Origin: Variovorax sp. PAMC26660
Lineage (GTDB): Bacteria; Pseudomonadota; Gammaproteobacteria; Burkholderiales; Burkholderiaceae_C
DNA: 64,000 bases
Direction of reading: 5' to 3'
Assembly (NCBI RefSeq): GCF_014302995.1
Contig: NZ_CP060295.1
Location: 5,633,501-5,697,500 of the forward strand
Each line of letters starts with the position of its first letter. Position 1 is the first letter of the stretch. The notes beneath the pieces were generated by a model. It ran no database searches, was not told the origin of the DNA, and worked only from the letters and a program-made list of their open reading frames with translations. Shown one piece after another: positions 18,063 through 26,995 of this stretch. The translations under genes were made by a program, and so were the position numbers.

Positions 18063-18067
18063 AGAAA

Positions 18068-18086
18068 ACGAAAAAGCCTCAGGCCT
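18068..18086 (-). terminator. Weak terminator overlapping the pyrD stop
   Basis: On the minus strand AGGCC-TGA-GGCTT (one G-U pair) is followed by TTTTTCGTTTTC. The stem includes the last codons of pyrD. It would end pyrD transcription just before the convergent YqjE-like gene. Confidence 0.4.
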
Positions 18087-19158
18087 TGCTGCGATCCCGC
18101 AGCAGCGCCTGAGCAGCTTCGCGGACCAGCCCCGGGCCGCGGTAGATCAGCCCCGTGTAGATCTGCACCACGTCCGCGCCAGCGGTAATCTTGGCCTTGG
18201 CATCGGCCGCACTCAGGATGCCACCGACCCCGATGATCGGGAAGTTCTTCCCCAGCGCCGCACGCAGTTGCGCAATGACCCGGTTGCTCGCTTCGCGCAC
18301 TGGCGCGCCCGACAGGCCACCCGCTTCTTCCGCGTGCGGGAGGCCAGCCACCGCATCGCGCGCGAGCGTGGTGTTGGTGGCGATCACGCCATCCATGCCG
18401 TGGCGTTGCAGGGTGGCGGCAATGACAGCGACCTGGGCTTCGTCCAGATCGGGCGCGATCTTCACGAACAGCGGCGAGCGTTTGTTGTGGCGCGAGGCCA
18501 GCGCTTCGCGCCGCTCGGCCACGGCACCCAGCAATGCATCGAGCGCTTCGTCGCTTTGCAGCGACCGCAGGTTGGCCGTATTGGGGCTCGAAATATTGAT
18601 CGTCACATAGTCGGCATGCGGGTACACACCATCGAGGCAGGCCAAGTAGTCGTCCACCGCGCGCTCGATCGGCGTGGCGGCGTTCTTGCCGATGTTCAGG
18701 CCCAGCAGCATCGGTGCCTTCGTGCTGCCGCCAGCCTTGCGAAAGCGCGCCTTCTGCACGTTCGCGAGGAAGGCATCGAGCCCTTCGTTGTTGAAGCCGA
18801 GCCGGTTGATCAGCGCATCGCGCTGCGGCAGGCGGAACATGCGTGGCTTGGGGTTGCCGGGCTGCGCCTTCGGGGTCACCGTGCCGACTTCGACAAAACC
18901 GAAGCCCATGGCCGAGAACGCGTCGATGCAGCGGGCGTTCTTGTCGAGCCCTGCAGCCAGGCCCACGCGATTCGGAAAACTCAGCCCGGCGAGCTGGATC
19001 GGGTCGTTCACGCGAGGGGCCGAATAGGCGCAGGCCAGCGGCGTGTTCTGGGTGCGGGCCAGTCCATCGAGCGTCAGTTCATGGGCATGTTCCGGGTCGA
19101 AACCAAAGAGGAAAGGGCGGGCCAGGCCGTAGAGCGAGGAGGGCATCAGCAGGGGCAT
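18079..19158 (-). CDS. pyrD: Dihydroorotate dehydrogenase (quinone), class 2
   Basis: 359 residues. Oxidises dihydroorotate to orotate in pyrimidine synthesis, passing electrons to quinone at the inner membrane. The N-terminal amphipathic extension ([23 protein letters not shown]) is the class 2 membrane-contact region. Then come [27 protein letters not shown] with the catalytic Ser region, ATNTTLAR and [13 protein letters not shown] for FMN phosphate binding. I use the ATG at 19158 (MPLLMPSS); a second at 19146 is possible. Divergent from rpiA with only 40 bases between starts. Confidence 0.95.
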   Translation of the reverse strand: MPLLMPSSLYGLARPFLFGFDPEHAHELTLDGLARTQNTPLACAYSAPRVNDPIQLAGLSFPNRVGLAAGLDKNARCIDAFSAMGFGFVEVGTVTPKAQPGNPKPRMFRLPQRDALINRLGFNNEGLDAFLANVQKARFRKAGGSTKAPMLLGLNIGKNAATPIERAVDDYLACLDGVYPHADYVTINISSPNTANLRSLQSDEALDALLGAVAERREALASRHNKRSPLFVKIAPDLDEAQVAVIAATLQRHGMDGVIATNTTLARDAVAGLPHAEEAGGLSGAPVREASNRVIAQLRAALGKNFPIIGVGGILSAADAKAKITAGADVVQIYTGLIYRGPGLVREAAQALLRDRSKA

Positions 19159-19198
19159 CGGATAATTCTCGACTTCAATGAGCCAAGGATTCTCCGCG

Positions 19199-19921
19199 AT
19201 GACCGCACCCGCCTCCCCATCTTCCGCTCCCGCAGCCCCCGCCCCGCTTTCCCAGGACGAACTCAAGGCCCAGGTCGGCCTTGCCGCGCTGGCCTACGTG
19301 GTCAAGGGCGAGATCGTGGGGGTCGGCACCGGCTCGACGGTCAACAAGTTCATCGACGCGCTGGCCACGATCAAGGACCAGATCAAGGGCGCCGTTTCCA
19401 GCTCGCTGGCCTCGACCGAGCGGCTGCGTGCGCTGGGCATTCCGGTGTTCGACAGCAACGAGGTGGAAGAGCTGGCTGTCTACATCGATGGCGCCGACGA
19501 AATCGACCACCGGGGTTTCATGGTGAAGGGCGGCGGGGCGGCCCTTACGCGCGAGAAGATCGTCGCGGCGCAGTCGCGCAAGTTCATCTGCATTGCCGAC
19601 GCGTCCAAGCTGGTCGAAACGCTGGGTGCGTTCCCGCTGCCGGTCGAAGTGATCCCGATGGCCGTGCAGCGCGTGATGCGCCAGTTCGCGAGCATGGGCG
19701 GCATTTCGCAGGTGCGCGAGAAGGACGGTTTGCCCCTGGTGACCGACAACGGCCAGCACATCATCGACGTGACTGGCCTGCGGATCAGCGATCCGCTTGC
19801 CTTCGAGTCCGAAGTGAGCCAATGGCCAGGCGTGGTGACGGTCGGTGTCTTCGCGCACCAGAAGGCCGACGTGTGCCTGCTGGGCACGGCCACGGGCGTG
19901 AAGACGATGCAGTTCGCCTGA
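19199..19921 (+). CDS. rpiA: Ribose-5-phosphate isomerase A
   Basis: 240 residues. Interconverts ribose-5-phosphate and ribulose-5-phosphate in the pentose phosphate pathway. Family motifs: [16 protein letters not shown] (substrate phosphate loop), [28 protein letters not shown] with the catalytic Asp and Glu, and the C-terminal [22 protein letters not shown] prefer the ATG at 19199, which has AAGGA ten bases upstream. An in-frame ATG at 19178 lacks a ribosome site and adds only seven residues. It carries an Ala/Pro-rich N-terminal lead of about 20 residues. Confidence 0.94.
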   Translation: MTAPASPSSAPAAPAPLSQDELKAQVGLAALAYVVKGEIVGVGTGSTVNKFIDALATIKDQIKGAVSSSLASTERLRALGIPVFDSNEVEELAVYIDGADEIDHRGFMVKGGGAALTREKIVAAQSRKFICIADASKLVETLGAFPLPVEVIPMAVQRVMRQFASMGGISQVREKDGLPLVTDNGQHIIDVTGLRISDPLAFESEVSQWPGVVTVGVFAHQKADVCLLGTATGVKTMQFA

Positions 19922-19943
19922 GGCGCAGCGAACCGCCCTCCGA

Positions 19944-20588
19944 TCAGAATTTGATGCCGGCCGGGTTGCTGGGGCTCGGTTCGCTCGATGCTGCGGGTGG
20001 TGGCGCGGGTTGTGCCGCCGGTGCTGCCGCAGCGCGCGGTGCAGGCGCCGCCTGTTGGGCGATCAGCGGACGGGCCGGTGCATTGCGGTAGCCCGCAGGC
20101 AGACTGTTGCTCTTGGGGTAGCCGGCCGCGTCGAGGTACTTCGACCAGTCGACATCCGCATAGCCCTTGAGTTGCTGCGATCCGATCGTGAGCAGCGGCA
20201 GTGAAGTCTGGCCGCTCAGGCGCTGCAGTGCCTCGACCTCTTCATTGCTCTTGATCGTGCGTTCCTCGAAAGGAATGCCGCGGGTGGTGAGCAGCGTGCG
20301 CGCCTCGCCGCAAGGTCCACAGTCGTCACTGCTGTACAGCGTGACCGGATAGCGTTGCGCCACCTGTCGAAGTTCGTACGGAAGCCCCGCATTGCTTGAC
20401 GTGGTGGGGCCGCTTTGTGAACCCGCGCCCTGTTCGGCGCTGGCCGAGGGCGCGCGGTCGGAGAAAGTGACCTTGCCGTTCTTGTCGACCTGGCGGTAGA
20501 CCGGCTGCGCCATCGCGCCTGCAGCAACGAGCACAAGGGCGAGGCCGGTCAGGCGATGCAGTGAGAATTTGTAAATGGTCGGATGCAT
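19944..20588 (-). CDS. Secreted DUF4124-glutaredoxin fusion protein
   Basis: 214 residues. A signal peptide (TGLALVLVAAGAMAQ) is followed by a DUF4124 segment, VYRQVDKNGKVTFSDRAP, near residue 30. Then comes a glutaredoxin-like domain with a CGPC redox motif in TLYSSDDCGPCGEARTLL near residue 92 and the cis-Pro motif SLPLLTIG. The last 50 residues are Ala/Pro-rich and low-complexity. The signal peptide places a thiol-redox domain in the periplasm. Last gene of the probable folD-prlC operon, 30 bases after prlC. Confidence 0.82.
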   Translation of the reverse strand: MHPTIYKFSLHRLTGLALVLVAAGAMAQPVYRQVDKNGKVTFSDRAPSASAEQGAGSQSGPTTSSNAGLPYELRQVAQRYPVTLYSSDDCGPCGEARTLLTTRGIPFEERTIKSNEEVEALQRLSGQTSLPLLTIGSQQLKGYADVDWSKYLDAAGYPKSNSLPAGYRNAPARPLIAQQAAPAPRAAAAPAAQPAPPPAASSEPSPSNPAGIKF

Positions 20589-20618
20589 CGCCCGAGTATC
20601 GCAAGCTTCAGCGCCGCA

Positions 20619-22676
20619 TCAAGCGGGCTGGGCCTGCGCCATGCCCTGGTGTCGCAGGAGCGCATCAAGCTGGGGCTCGCGGCCGCGGAAGGCCTTGAAC
20701 GAATCCATGGCGCTGCGGCTACCGCCGGCTTCCAGGATGGCCTGGCGATACTTGCGGCCGGTCTCGATGTTCGGCTCGCCATCGGCGCCCACGGTTTCCT
20801 CGAAGGCCGCATAGGCGTCGGCGCTCAGCACCTCGGCCCACTTGTAGCTGTAGTAGCCGGCCGCGTAGCCGCCCGAGAAGATGTGGCTGAACGTATTCGG
20901 CGTGCGGCTGAAGGGCGGCGAGGGCATCACGGCCACTTCGGTGCGAACCTTGCCGAGCAGGGCCATCACGTCGCCCTGCTTGGCAGTGGCCGCGTGGTAC
21001 TCGGTGTGCAGCAGCATGTCGAACAGCGAGAACTCGATCTGGCGCAGCGTCTGCAGGCCACTCTGGAAGTTCTTGGCGGCGGTCATCTTGTCGAACAGCG
21101 CGCGAGGCAGCGGCTCGCCGGAGTCGACGTGGGCCGTCATGTGCTTGAGCACATCCCACTCCCAGCAGAAGTTCTCCATGAACTGGCTCGGCAGCTCGAC
21201 CGCATCCCACTCGACGCCGCTGATGCCCGAGACGTCGCGCTCGTTCACCTGCGTGAGCATGTGGTGCAGGCCGTGGCCGAACTCGTGGAAGAGGGTGGTC
21301 ACGTCGTCGTGCGTGAGCAGCGGTGGCTTGCCGTCGACACCGCTGGCGAAGTTGCAGACCAGTTGCGCCACTGGCGTTTGCAGCACGCCGTTGTCGGGCC
21401 GCAGCCAGCGGGCGCGCACATCGTCCATCCAGGCGCCACCGCGCTTGGCGGCGCGAGCGGAGGGGTCGAGGTAGAACTGACCGACCTTCTGGCCGCCACG
21501 TTCGATGCGATAGAACTCGACGCTCGGATGCCACGTGGGCGCGTTGTCGCGGCGGATCGACACTTCGAACAGCGTCTCGACGATCTTGAACAGGCCGGCC
21601 ATGACCTTCGGTGCGGGGAAGTACTGCTTCACCTCTTGCTCGCTGAAGGCGTAGCGCGCTTCCTTGAGCTTCTCGCCGATGTAGCTCCAGTCCCAGGGCT
21701 GCGGGTCGGTGATGCTCAATTGTTCGGAGGCAAAGGCGCGCAGGTCGGCCAGGTCGCGTTCGCCATAGGGCTTGGCTTTGGTCGCCAGATCGCGCAGGAA
21801 CTTGACGACCTGCTCGGGCGACTCGGCCATCTTCGGCACGACCGACAGTTCGCCGAAATTCTTGTAGCCGAGCAGCTTGGCCTCTTCCTCGCGCAGCGCG
21901 AGGATCTCGGTGATGAGCGCGGTGTTGTCGAAGGCGGCATCGCCGAATTCGCTGGCACGCGTGACGTAGGCGCGGTAGAGCGTTTCGCGCAGTGCGCTGC
22001 TCCTGGCGAACTGCATCACAGGCAGGTAGCACGGCATCTTGAGCGTGAGCTTGTAGCCGTCCTTGCCTTCAGCGTCGGCGGCCGCGCGTGCGGCGCTCAC
22101 CACGTCTTCAGGCACGCCTTCGAGTTCACCCAGCTTGGCGTAGTAGGCAAAGGCGTCGGTGGCGTCGAGCGCGTTCTCGCTGAACTTCTGGCTCAGCTCG
22201 GCCTGGCGTTCCTGGATGTCGGCGAAGCGCTTCTTGGCATCGCCCTGCAGTTCGGCGCCGCCCAGCACGAAGTTGCGCACCGCATTGCGGTGCGCCTGGT
22301 GCTGCTCGGCATTGAGGGTGGCGACGTCGATGGCCTTGTACTTGGCGTAGAGCCGCTCGTCGGAACCCAGGCTGGTCCAGAAAGCGGTCACGCGAGGCAT
22401 CGCTTCGTTGTAGGCAGCGCGCAACTCGGGCGTGTCGGCCACTGCGTTGAGGTGGCCTACAGCGCTCCAGGCGCGGCCGAAGCGTTCGGACGCCACTTCG
22501 AGCACCTTGGAAATTGCATTCCAGTCGGCTGGAAACTCTGGCGCCGTGACGGTCTGCAGCGCGGTCTCGGCTTCGGCAAGCAGTACATCGACGGCGGGCG
22601 CGACGTGCTCCGGCTTGATGCGGTCGAACAGCGGGAGGTCGGTGAAGTCGAGGAGGGGGTTGTTCGTCATGGCCAT
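20619..22676 (-). CDS. prlC: Oligopeptidase A (M3 zinc metallopeptidase)
   Basis: 685 residues, the normal family length. Cytoplasmic enzyme that degrades short peptides, including cleaved signal peptides. The zinc site is HEFGHGLHHML near residue 462, with the downstream Glu in GISGVEWDAVELPSQFMENFCWE. The C-terminus has SHIFSGGYAAGYYSYKWAEVLSADAYAAFEE, also typical. Start at ATG 22676 (a second ATG is at 22670), five bases after the folD stop, so folD and prlC are co-transcribed. Confidence 0.95.
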   Translation of the reverse strand: MAMTNNPLLDFTDLPLFDRIKPEHVAPAVDVLLAEAETALQTVTAPEFPADWNAISKVLEVASERFGRAWSAVGHLNAVADTPELRAAYNEAMPRVTAFWTSLGSDERLYAKYKAIDVATLNAEQHQAHRNAVRNFVLGGAELQGDAKKRFADIQERQAELSQKFSENALDATDAFAYYAKLGELEGVPEDVVSAARAAADAEGKDGYKLTLKMPCYLPVMQFARSSALRETLYRAYVTRASEFGDAAFDNTALITEILALREEEAKLLGYKNFGELSVVPKMAESPEQVVKFLRDLATKAKPYGERDLADLRAFASEQLSITDPQPWDWSYIGEKLKEARYAFSEQEVKQYFPAPKVMAGLFKIVETLFEVSIRRDNAPTWHPSVEFYRIERGGQKVGQFYLDPSARAAKRGGAWMDDVRARWLRPDNGVLQTPVAQLVCNFASGVDGKPPLLTHDDVTTLFHEFGHGLHHMLTQVNERDVSGISGVEWDAVELPSQFMENFCWEWDVLKHMTAHVDSGEPLPRALFDKMTAAKNFQSGLQTLRQIEFSLFDMLLHTEYHAATAKQGDVMALLGKVRTEVAVMPSPPFSRTPNTFSHIFSGGYAAGYYSYKWAEVLSADAYAAFEETVGADGEPNIETGRKYRQAILEAGGSRSAMDSFKAFRGREPQLDALLRHQGMAQAQPA

Positions 22677-22681
22677 GGAAA

Positions 22682-23533
22682 TTACTTGGCGGCGCGTTCC
22701 GCGGCTTCAAGGGTGTTGACGAGCAGCATGGCGCGGGTCATGGGGCCGACGCCGCCCGGCACGGGCGTGATCCAGCTGGCCACTTCCTTCACGCCGTCGA
22801 AATCGACGTCGCCGGCCAGTTTGCCGTCCGCCTTGCGGTTCATGCCCACGTCGATGACGACCGCGCCGGGCTTCACCATGTCGGCGGTCAGCAGATTCAG
22901 CTTGCCCACGGCGGCCACGACCACGTCGGCCTGGCGCGTGATGGCGCCCAGGTCCTGCGTGGCGCTGTGGCAGATGGTCACGGTGGCGCTCTTGGCCAGC
23001 AGCATCATGGCCATCGGCTTGCCGACGATGTTGCTGCGGCCGATCACCACCGCATGCTTGCCGCGCAGGTCGTAGCCGATGGCTTCGAGCATCTTCATGC
23101 AGCCATGCGGTGTGCAGGGCCAGAAGCCGGGCGCGCCGGTCATCAGGGCGCCGGCACTGGCAACGTGGAAGCCGTCCACGTCCTTGGCGGGGGAAATCGT
23201 CTCGATGACCTTCTGGCTGTCCATGTGCTTGGGCAGCGGCAGTTGCACCAGGATGCCATGCGCTTTGGGATCGTCGTTGAGGGCGCGGATGCGGGCCAGC
23301 AGGTCGGCCTCGCTCAGGTCGGCGGGGTAGCGCTCCAGCGTGGCCTGCAGGCCGGTCTCGGTGCTGTCGTTGACCTTGTGCTTGGTGTAGACCTGGCTGG
23401 CCGGGTCGTCGCCCACGAGGATGATGGAGAGGGCCGGGTTCACGCCACTGGCCTTCAGCGCGGCGGTGCGGCCGGCAACCTCGGCGCGAATGGTTTTTGC
23501 GAGGGCGTTGCCGTCGATCAGTTGGGCGGTCAT
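22682..23533 (-). CDS. folD: Bifunctional methylenetetrahydrofolate dehydrogenase/cyclohydrolase
   Basis: 283 residues. Converts 5,10-methylene-THF to 10-formyl-THF in one-carbon metabolism. Motifs: [15 protein letters not shown] with the catalytic Lys, [30 protein letters not shown], the NADP site [16 protein letters not shown] and the [14 protein letters not shown] signature. The start is ATG 23533 ([13 protein letters not shown]). Only 19 bases separate it from the T-run of a terminator hairpin on the same strand, and no strong ribosome-binding site is visible. Confidence 0.96.
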   Translation of the reverse strand: MTAQLIDGNALAKTIRAEVAGRTAALKASGVNPALSIILVGDDPASQVYTKHKVNDSTETGLQATLERYPADLSEADLLARIRALNDDPKAHGILVQLPLPKHMDSQKVIETISPAKDVDGFHVASAGALMTGAPGFWPCTPHGCMKMLEAIGYDLRGKHAVVIGRSNIVGKPMAMMLLAKSATVTICHSATQDLGAITRQADVVVAAVGKLNLLTADMVKPGAVVIDVGMNRKADGKLAGDVDFDGVKEVASWITPVPGGVGPMTRAMLLVNTLEAAERAAK

Positions 23534-23551
23534 CGGTTTCGATTTTTCAAG

Positions 23552-23576
23552 TAAAAACGCCCGCTTGCGCAGGCGT
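23552..23576 (-). terminator. Intrinsic terminator after the response regulator gene
   Basis: Read on the minus strand, ACGCCTGC-GCAA-GCGGGCGT forms an 8-bp stem (one T-G pair) with a stable GCAA loop, followed by TTTTTAC. It ends the sensor kinase/response regulator transcript 32 bases past the stop, but lies only about 20 bases before the folD start. Confidence 0.75.
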
Positions 23577-23608
23577 GGGGACATCCATTGCTATCGGGCG
23601 GACAGCTT

Positions 23609-24241
23609 CTAGGCTTTGGCGACCGGTGCGGCCTGTCCGAGGGCGATTTTGAGCAGATCGGCCACCGTGTTGGCGTTGAGCTTTTCCATGATGTTGGCGC
23701 GGTGCGCCTCCACCGTCTTGATGCTGATGCCGAGGTCGTCGGCAATCTGCTTGTTCAGCCGGCCGGCGACGATGCGTTCGAGCACCTGAGCCTCGCGGCC
23801 AGTGAGCTTGGACAGCAGCGCGTCGCGGCTGGCCGACTGCTGGTGCTGGGTGAAGGCGCCGCGTGCATGTTCGAGCATGCGCTCGACCAGCGTGACGAGT
23901 TCTTCGTCGTTGAAGGGCTTCTGGATGAAATCCATCGCCCCCTTCTTCATGCTGTCGACCGCCATCGGCACGTCGCCGTGGCCGGTGATGACCACGATCG
24001 GCAGCGGGGAGCGCCTCTCGATCAGCCGATCCTGCAATTCGAGGCCGGTCATGCCGGCCATGCGGATGTCGACGATCAAACAGGCGACTTCGCGCGGGTC
24101 GTATCGGGAGAGAAAGGATTCGGCGGAATCGAAACAGCGGACTCTGTAGTCCTTGCCTTCGAGCAGCCATTGCAGCGAATCGCGTACGGCTTCGTCATCG
24201 TCGACGACGTAGACCGTGCCCTTCTTCGGAATCAAACTCAT
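23609..24241 (-). CDS. FixJ/NarL-type response regulator
   Basis: 210 residues. The N-terminal receiver domain has VYVVDDDEAVRDSL, the phospho-acceptor Asp in CLIVDIRMAGMTGLEL near residue 58, the Thr of VVITGHGD and the Lys of IQKPFNDEEL. The C-terminal LuxR-type helix-turn-helix is LTGREAQVLERIVAGRLNKQIADDLGISIKTVEAHRANIMEKL. It is a DNA-binding activator of the FixJ/TodT group. The start overlaps the stop of the upstream histidine kinase (ATGA), its obvious partner. Confidence 0.94.
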   Translation of the reverse strand: MSLIPKKGTVYVVDDDEAVRDSLQWLLEGKDYRVRCFDSAESFLSRYDPREVACLIVDIRMAGMTGLELQDRLIERRSPLPIVVITGHGDVPMAVDSMKKGAMDFIQKPFNDEELVTLVERMLEHARGAFTQHQQSASRDALLSKLTGREAQVLERIVAGRLNKQIADDLGISIKTVEAHRANIMEKLNANTVADLLKIALGQAAPVAKA

Positions 24242-26778
24242 GCAGGTACCTTTGCCTCGTCGCTAGCTACGGAACTGATAGCGTCCAACACCGGAATCCA
24301 GAAGGAAAAACGGCATCCGATCACATCCGGGCCATTGTAGATGTTCTCCGCCTGCATCCGGCCGCGGTGCGACTCGACGATGGTTCGGCACAGATTCAGC
24401 CCAATGCCCATGCCTTCCGGCTTGGTGGAAAAGAAGGCTTCGTAGAGCCGGTCCATCACTTCCGGCGCCAGGCCCTTGCCTGTGTCCTGCACCGAAAACT
24501 CGATGGCATTGTGACCTTCGATAACCTTCGGCAACACACGGAGTTCGACGCTGCGGCGCGCCAGCGGCCGGTCGGCAATGTCGATGGATTCGGCCGCGTT
24601 CTTCAGCAGGTTGACCATCACCTGCTCGATGAGGATCGGGTCGACGCGCACCACCGGCAGCCGCGCGGCCACGTAGTGGTTCAGTCGCACATTGCGGCGG
24701 CGCAGTTCGATGCCCGCAAGTTCGACGGCCTCGCTCACCATGGTCGCAACATCGGCGGGCGTGCGATTGGGTTCGCTGCGCTTCACGAAGGAGCGGATGC
24801 GCTGGATGATCTGGCCCGCGCGCTGGGCCTGCTTCGACGTCTTTTCCAGCGCGGCGAGCAGCGCCTCGGTGTCGATCGTCTGGCCCTTGATGCGCGACAT
24901 CATCCCGTTGCAGTAGTTGGTGATGGCGGTCAGCGGCTGGTTGAGCTCGTGCGCCACGCTCGACGCCATTTCACCCATGGTGATCAGGCGGCTGGCGGCT
25001 TGCGCGCGATCGGCTTGCGCCGCGGCCTGTTCCTCGGCATCGCGGCGCGGCGTGATGTCGGTGGCGATCACAAGTTGCGCCAGGCGGCCATCGACCCAGG
25101 TCAGGTAGCGCGAGCGCACTTCGAGCCACTTGCCCAGGTGCGGCACGAAGATTTCGTTGTTGGCGGTTTGCGCGGCGGTGAGCGTGTCGATCGGCAGGCC
25201 GGCGTAGGGGTCGACGTCGTCCAGGCCTTCGTCATGCGCGTTCGACGCCGGCACACCAGCTTGCGCCACCATGCCCAGGTGGCCCACGGTGTCAGAGCCG
25301 AACCACAGGCGATACAGCTTGTTGGCAAACAACAGTTCCTCGCTGCCGATGGGGGCGACCGACACGGCCGCGTCCAGCGCTTCGAGCACCGTGGTGAAGC
25401 GCTCGTACGACGCCGAGAGCTGCTCGCGGATGCGCGTGGGCTCGGTGATGTCGGTCATCGAGGTCATCCAGCCGGTCTGGTGGCCGCGCGCATCGATCAG
25501 CGGCGATACATAGAGACGGGCGTTGAACACGCTGCCGTTCTTGCGCTTCACGCGGACCTGGAAGCCGCCGGGCAGCGCGCGCCCGTGCAACTCTTCTTCG
25601 AGGCGCTCGTTCATCACCTCACGGTCGGATTCAAGCCAATAGGGGAAGGGCGGCGATTGCCCGACCAGTTCGGCTTCGCTCCATCCCGTCATCGCGCAGA
25701 AGGCGGCATTCACGTAGGTGATGCGGCCTTGCAGATCGAGCACGCGCATGCCGGTCAGCATGGAGTTTTCCATCGCGCGGCGGAAGTTGGTCTCGGCCAC
25801 CAGCCGCTGCTGTGCCTGCAGTCGTCGTCGGGTGTGGCGCCAGGTGCCGATCAGCATCCAGCTCGTGAGAACGCTCAACGCGCAGACCAGCCAGAACAGG
25901 CCGTTGCCCACCACGCCCTGCGAGGTGCGGTAGGCCTGCGCCCGCAGCACCAGTGCATTGCCGACCGGGGACACCGGCACTTCGTATTCGTTGGTCCGTT
26001 CGGTCCAGGGCAGCAGGCGCGTGCCGCTGTCCTTCAAGTTGGCGGTGTTGCCGGCGATCACGTTGCCCTTGGCATCGAGCAGCGAGACGGCATAGCGTGC
26101 CTGCACCTCGGAGGGCATGCCGTAGCGCAGCAGGCCGTCGACCGAGAACTCGCCCAGCACCACGCCTGCGAACAGGCCTTGGTCGAACAGTGGGATGTGC
26201 AATTGCAGCATTGCCGGCGGATCGCCGCCGGCCACGGGTTGCGAGTACACAGGCTGGCGCAGCTCGCGCGCCAGGGCGTAGTTGCTTTCGATGTCGCCGG
26301 GGCGCAGCACGTCGCCGATCAGGTGCTGTTGGGCGGGGTGCACGCTGGGCGCCGCGTAACCGGCCTTGAAGCGGCGGCGGTCGTCGATCCAGGTGATCGT
26401 CTGCAATTCGGGGAACTGGCTGACCAGCGATTCGGCCCGGCTCGTGAATTCGATCGGGTCGATCTCGCGGTTGGAGGCATCGCGTGCGATGCGCATCAGT
26501 TGCTCTTGCCGCTCCAGCAAGCGCAGCCGCATGCGCTGCTGCGCGTACTCGACGTCGCGTCGCACCGACTCTTGCTCGCGCTCGACTTCCTCGGTGCGCA
26601 GATACCAGAAGGCCGAGACGATCGCAGCGAGAAAGAGAAGCACGGCCGCCATCGGCGCGAGCATGGCAACGGCGTCCTGCAGCACCGGCGTTTGCCGACG
26701 CCACCAGCGGCGCCACCAGGACAGCGGCGAGGCATTCACGGCACTGCGGGCCACGGCCAGCGGAGAGGAAAAGGGCAT
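24238..26778 (-). CDS. Membrane PAS-domain sensor histidine kinase
   Basis: 846 residues. Two membrane segments (MLAPMAAVLLFLAAIVSAFWYL near residue 40 and FWLVCALSVLTSWMLIG near residue 298) enclose a periplasmic sensor region of about 240 residues. Two PAS domains follow (MENSMLTGMRVLDLQGRITYVN and the one near DAAVSVAPIGSEELLFANK). Next is the H-box SSVAHELNQPLTAITNYCNGM, with N-box LLKNAAESID, DTGKGLAPEVMDRLYEAFFSTKPEGMGIGL and the final ATPase motifs. Related to FixL/TodS/DctB-type kinases. The gene is divergent from aceE. Confidence 0.93.
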   Translation of the reverse strand: MPFSSPLAVARSAVNASPLSWWRRWWRRQTPVLQDAVAMLAPMAAVLLFLAAIVSAFWYLRTEEVEREQESVRRDVEYAQQRMRLRLLERQEQLMRIARDASNREIDPIEFTSRAESLVSQFPELQTITWIDDRRRFKAGYAAPSVHPAQQHLIGDVLRPGDIESNYALARELRQPVYSQPVAGGDPPAMLQLHIPLFDQGLFAGVVLGEFSVDGLLRYGMPSEVQARYAVSLLDAKGNVIAGNTANLKDSGTRLLPWTERTNEYEVPVSPVGNALVLRAQAYRTSQGVVGNGLFWLVCALSVLTSWMLIGTWRHTRRRLQAQQRLVAETNFRRAMENSMLTGMRVLDLQGRITYVNAAFCAMTGWSEAELVGQSPPFPYWLESDREVMNERLEEELHGRALPGGFQVRVKRKNGSVFNARLYVSPLIDARGHQTGWMTSMTDITEPTRIREQLSASYERFTTVLEALDAAVSVAPIGSEELLFANKLYRLWFGSDTVGHLGMVAQAGVPASNAHDEGLDDVDPYAGLPIDTLTAAQTANNEIFVPHLGKWLEVRSRYLTWVDGRLAQLVIATDITPRRDAEEQAAAQADRAQAASRLITMGEMASSVAHELNQPLTAITNYCNGMMSRIKGQTIDTEALLAALEKTSKQAQRAGQIIQRIRSFVKRSEPNRTPADVATMVSEAVELAGIELRRRNVRLNHYVAARLPVVRVDPILIEQVMVNLLKNAAESIDIADRPLARRSVELRVLPKVIEGHNAIEFSVQDTGKGLAPEVMDRLYEAFFSTKPEGMGIGLNLCRTIVESHRGRMQAENIYNGPDVIGCRFSFWIPVLDAISSVASDEAKVPA

Positions 26779-26995
26779 GGGCCGAGTTTAGGGGATGCCC
26801 CCTTGGGCGGGTCGAAAAGGCACGGTGACACTGATCGTGGCGCGGTTGCGTTCCGCGGCCTCCAGTATCTTTTAAATATCACATTAAGAAATCAACAGGC
26901 GCCATTTGAAATGCTGAGATTTCTATGCGAAACTCGCCCGCGTTTATTGCAGAGCGCACTAAATTACAGCCACAGCCCTAAAAGGAGAGACAAGC
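26779..26995. other. A+T-richer intergenic region between the sensor kinase and aceE
   Basis: 217 bases with no gene. A stretch around 26865-26895 is much richer in A/T than its surroundings and probably contains promoter elements. An inverted repeat has arms AGAAATC (26887-26893) and GATTTCT (26918-26924). I could not fit a convincing -35/-10 pair. The aceE ribosome-binding site AAAGGAGAG is at 26980-26988. Confidence 0.4.

Noticed and set aside
20583..23075. Long plus-strand frame opposite prlC and folD
   Set aside because: Antisense shadow; both minus-strand genes carry full active-site motifs.
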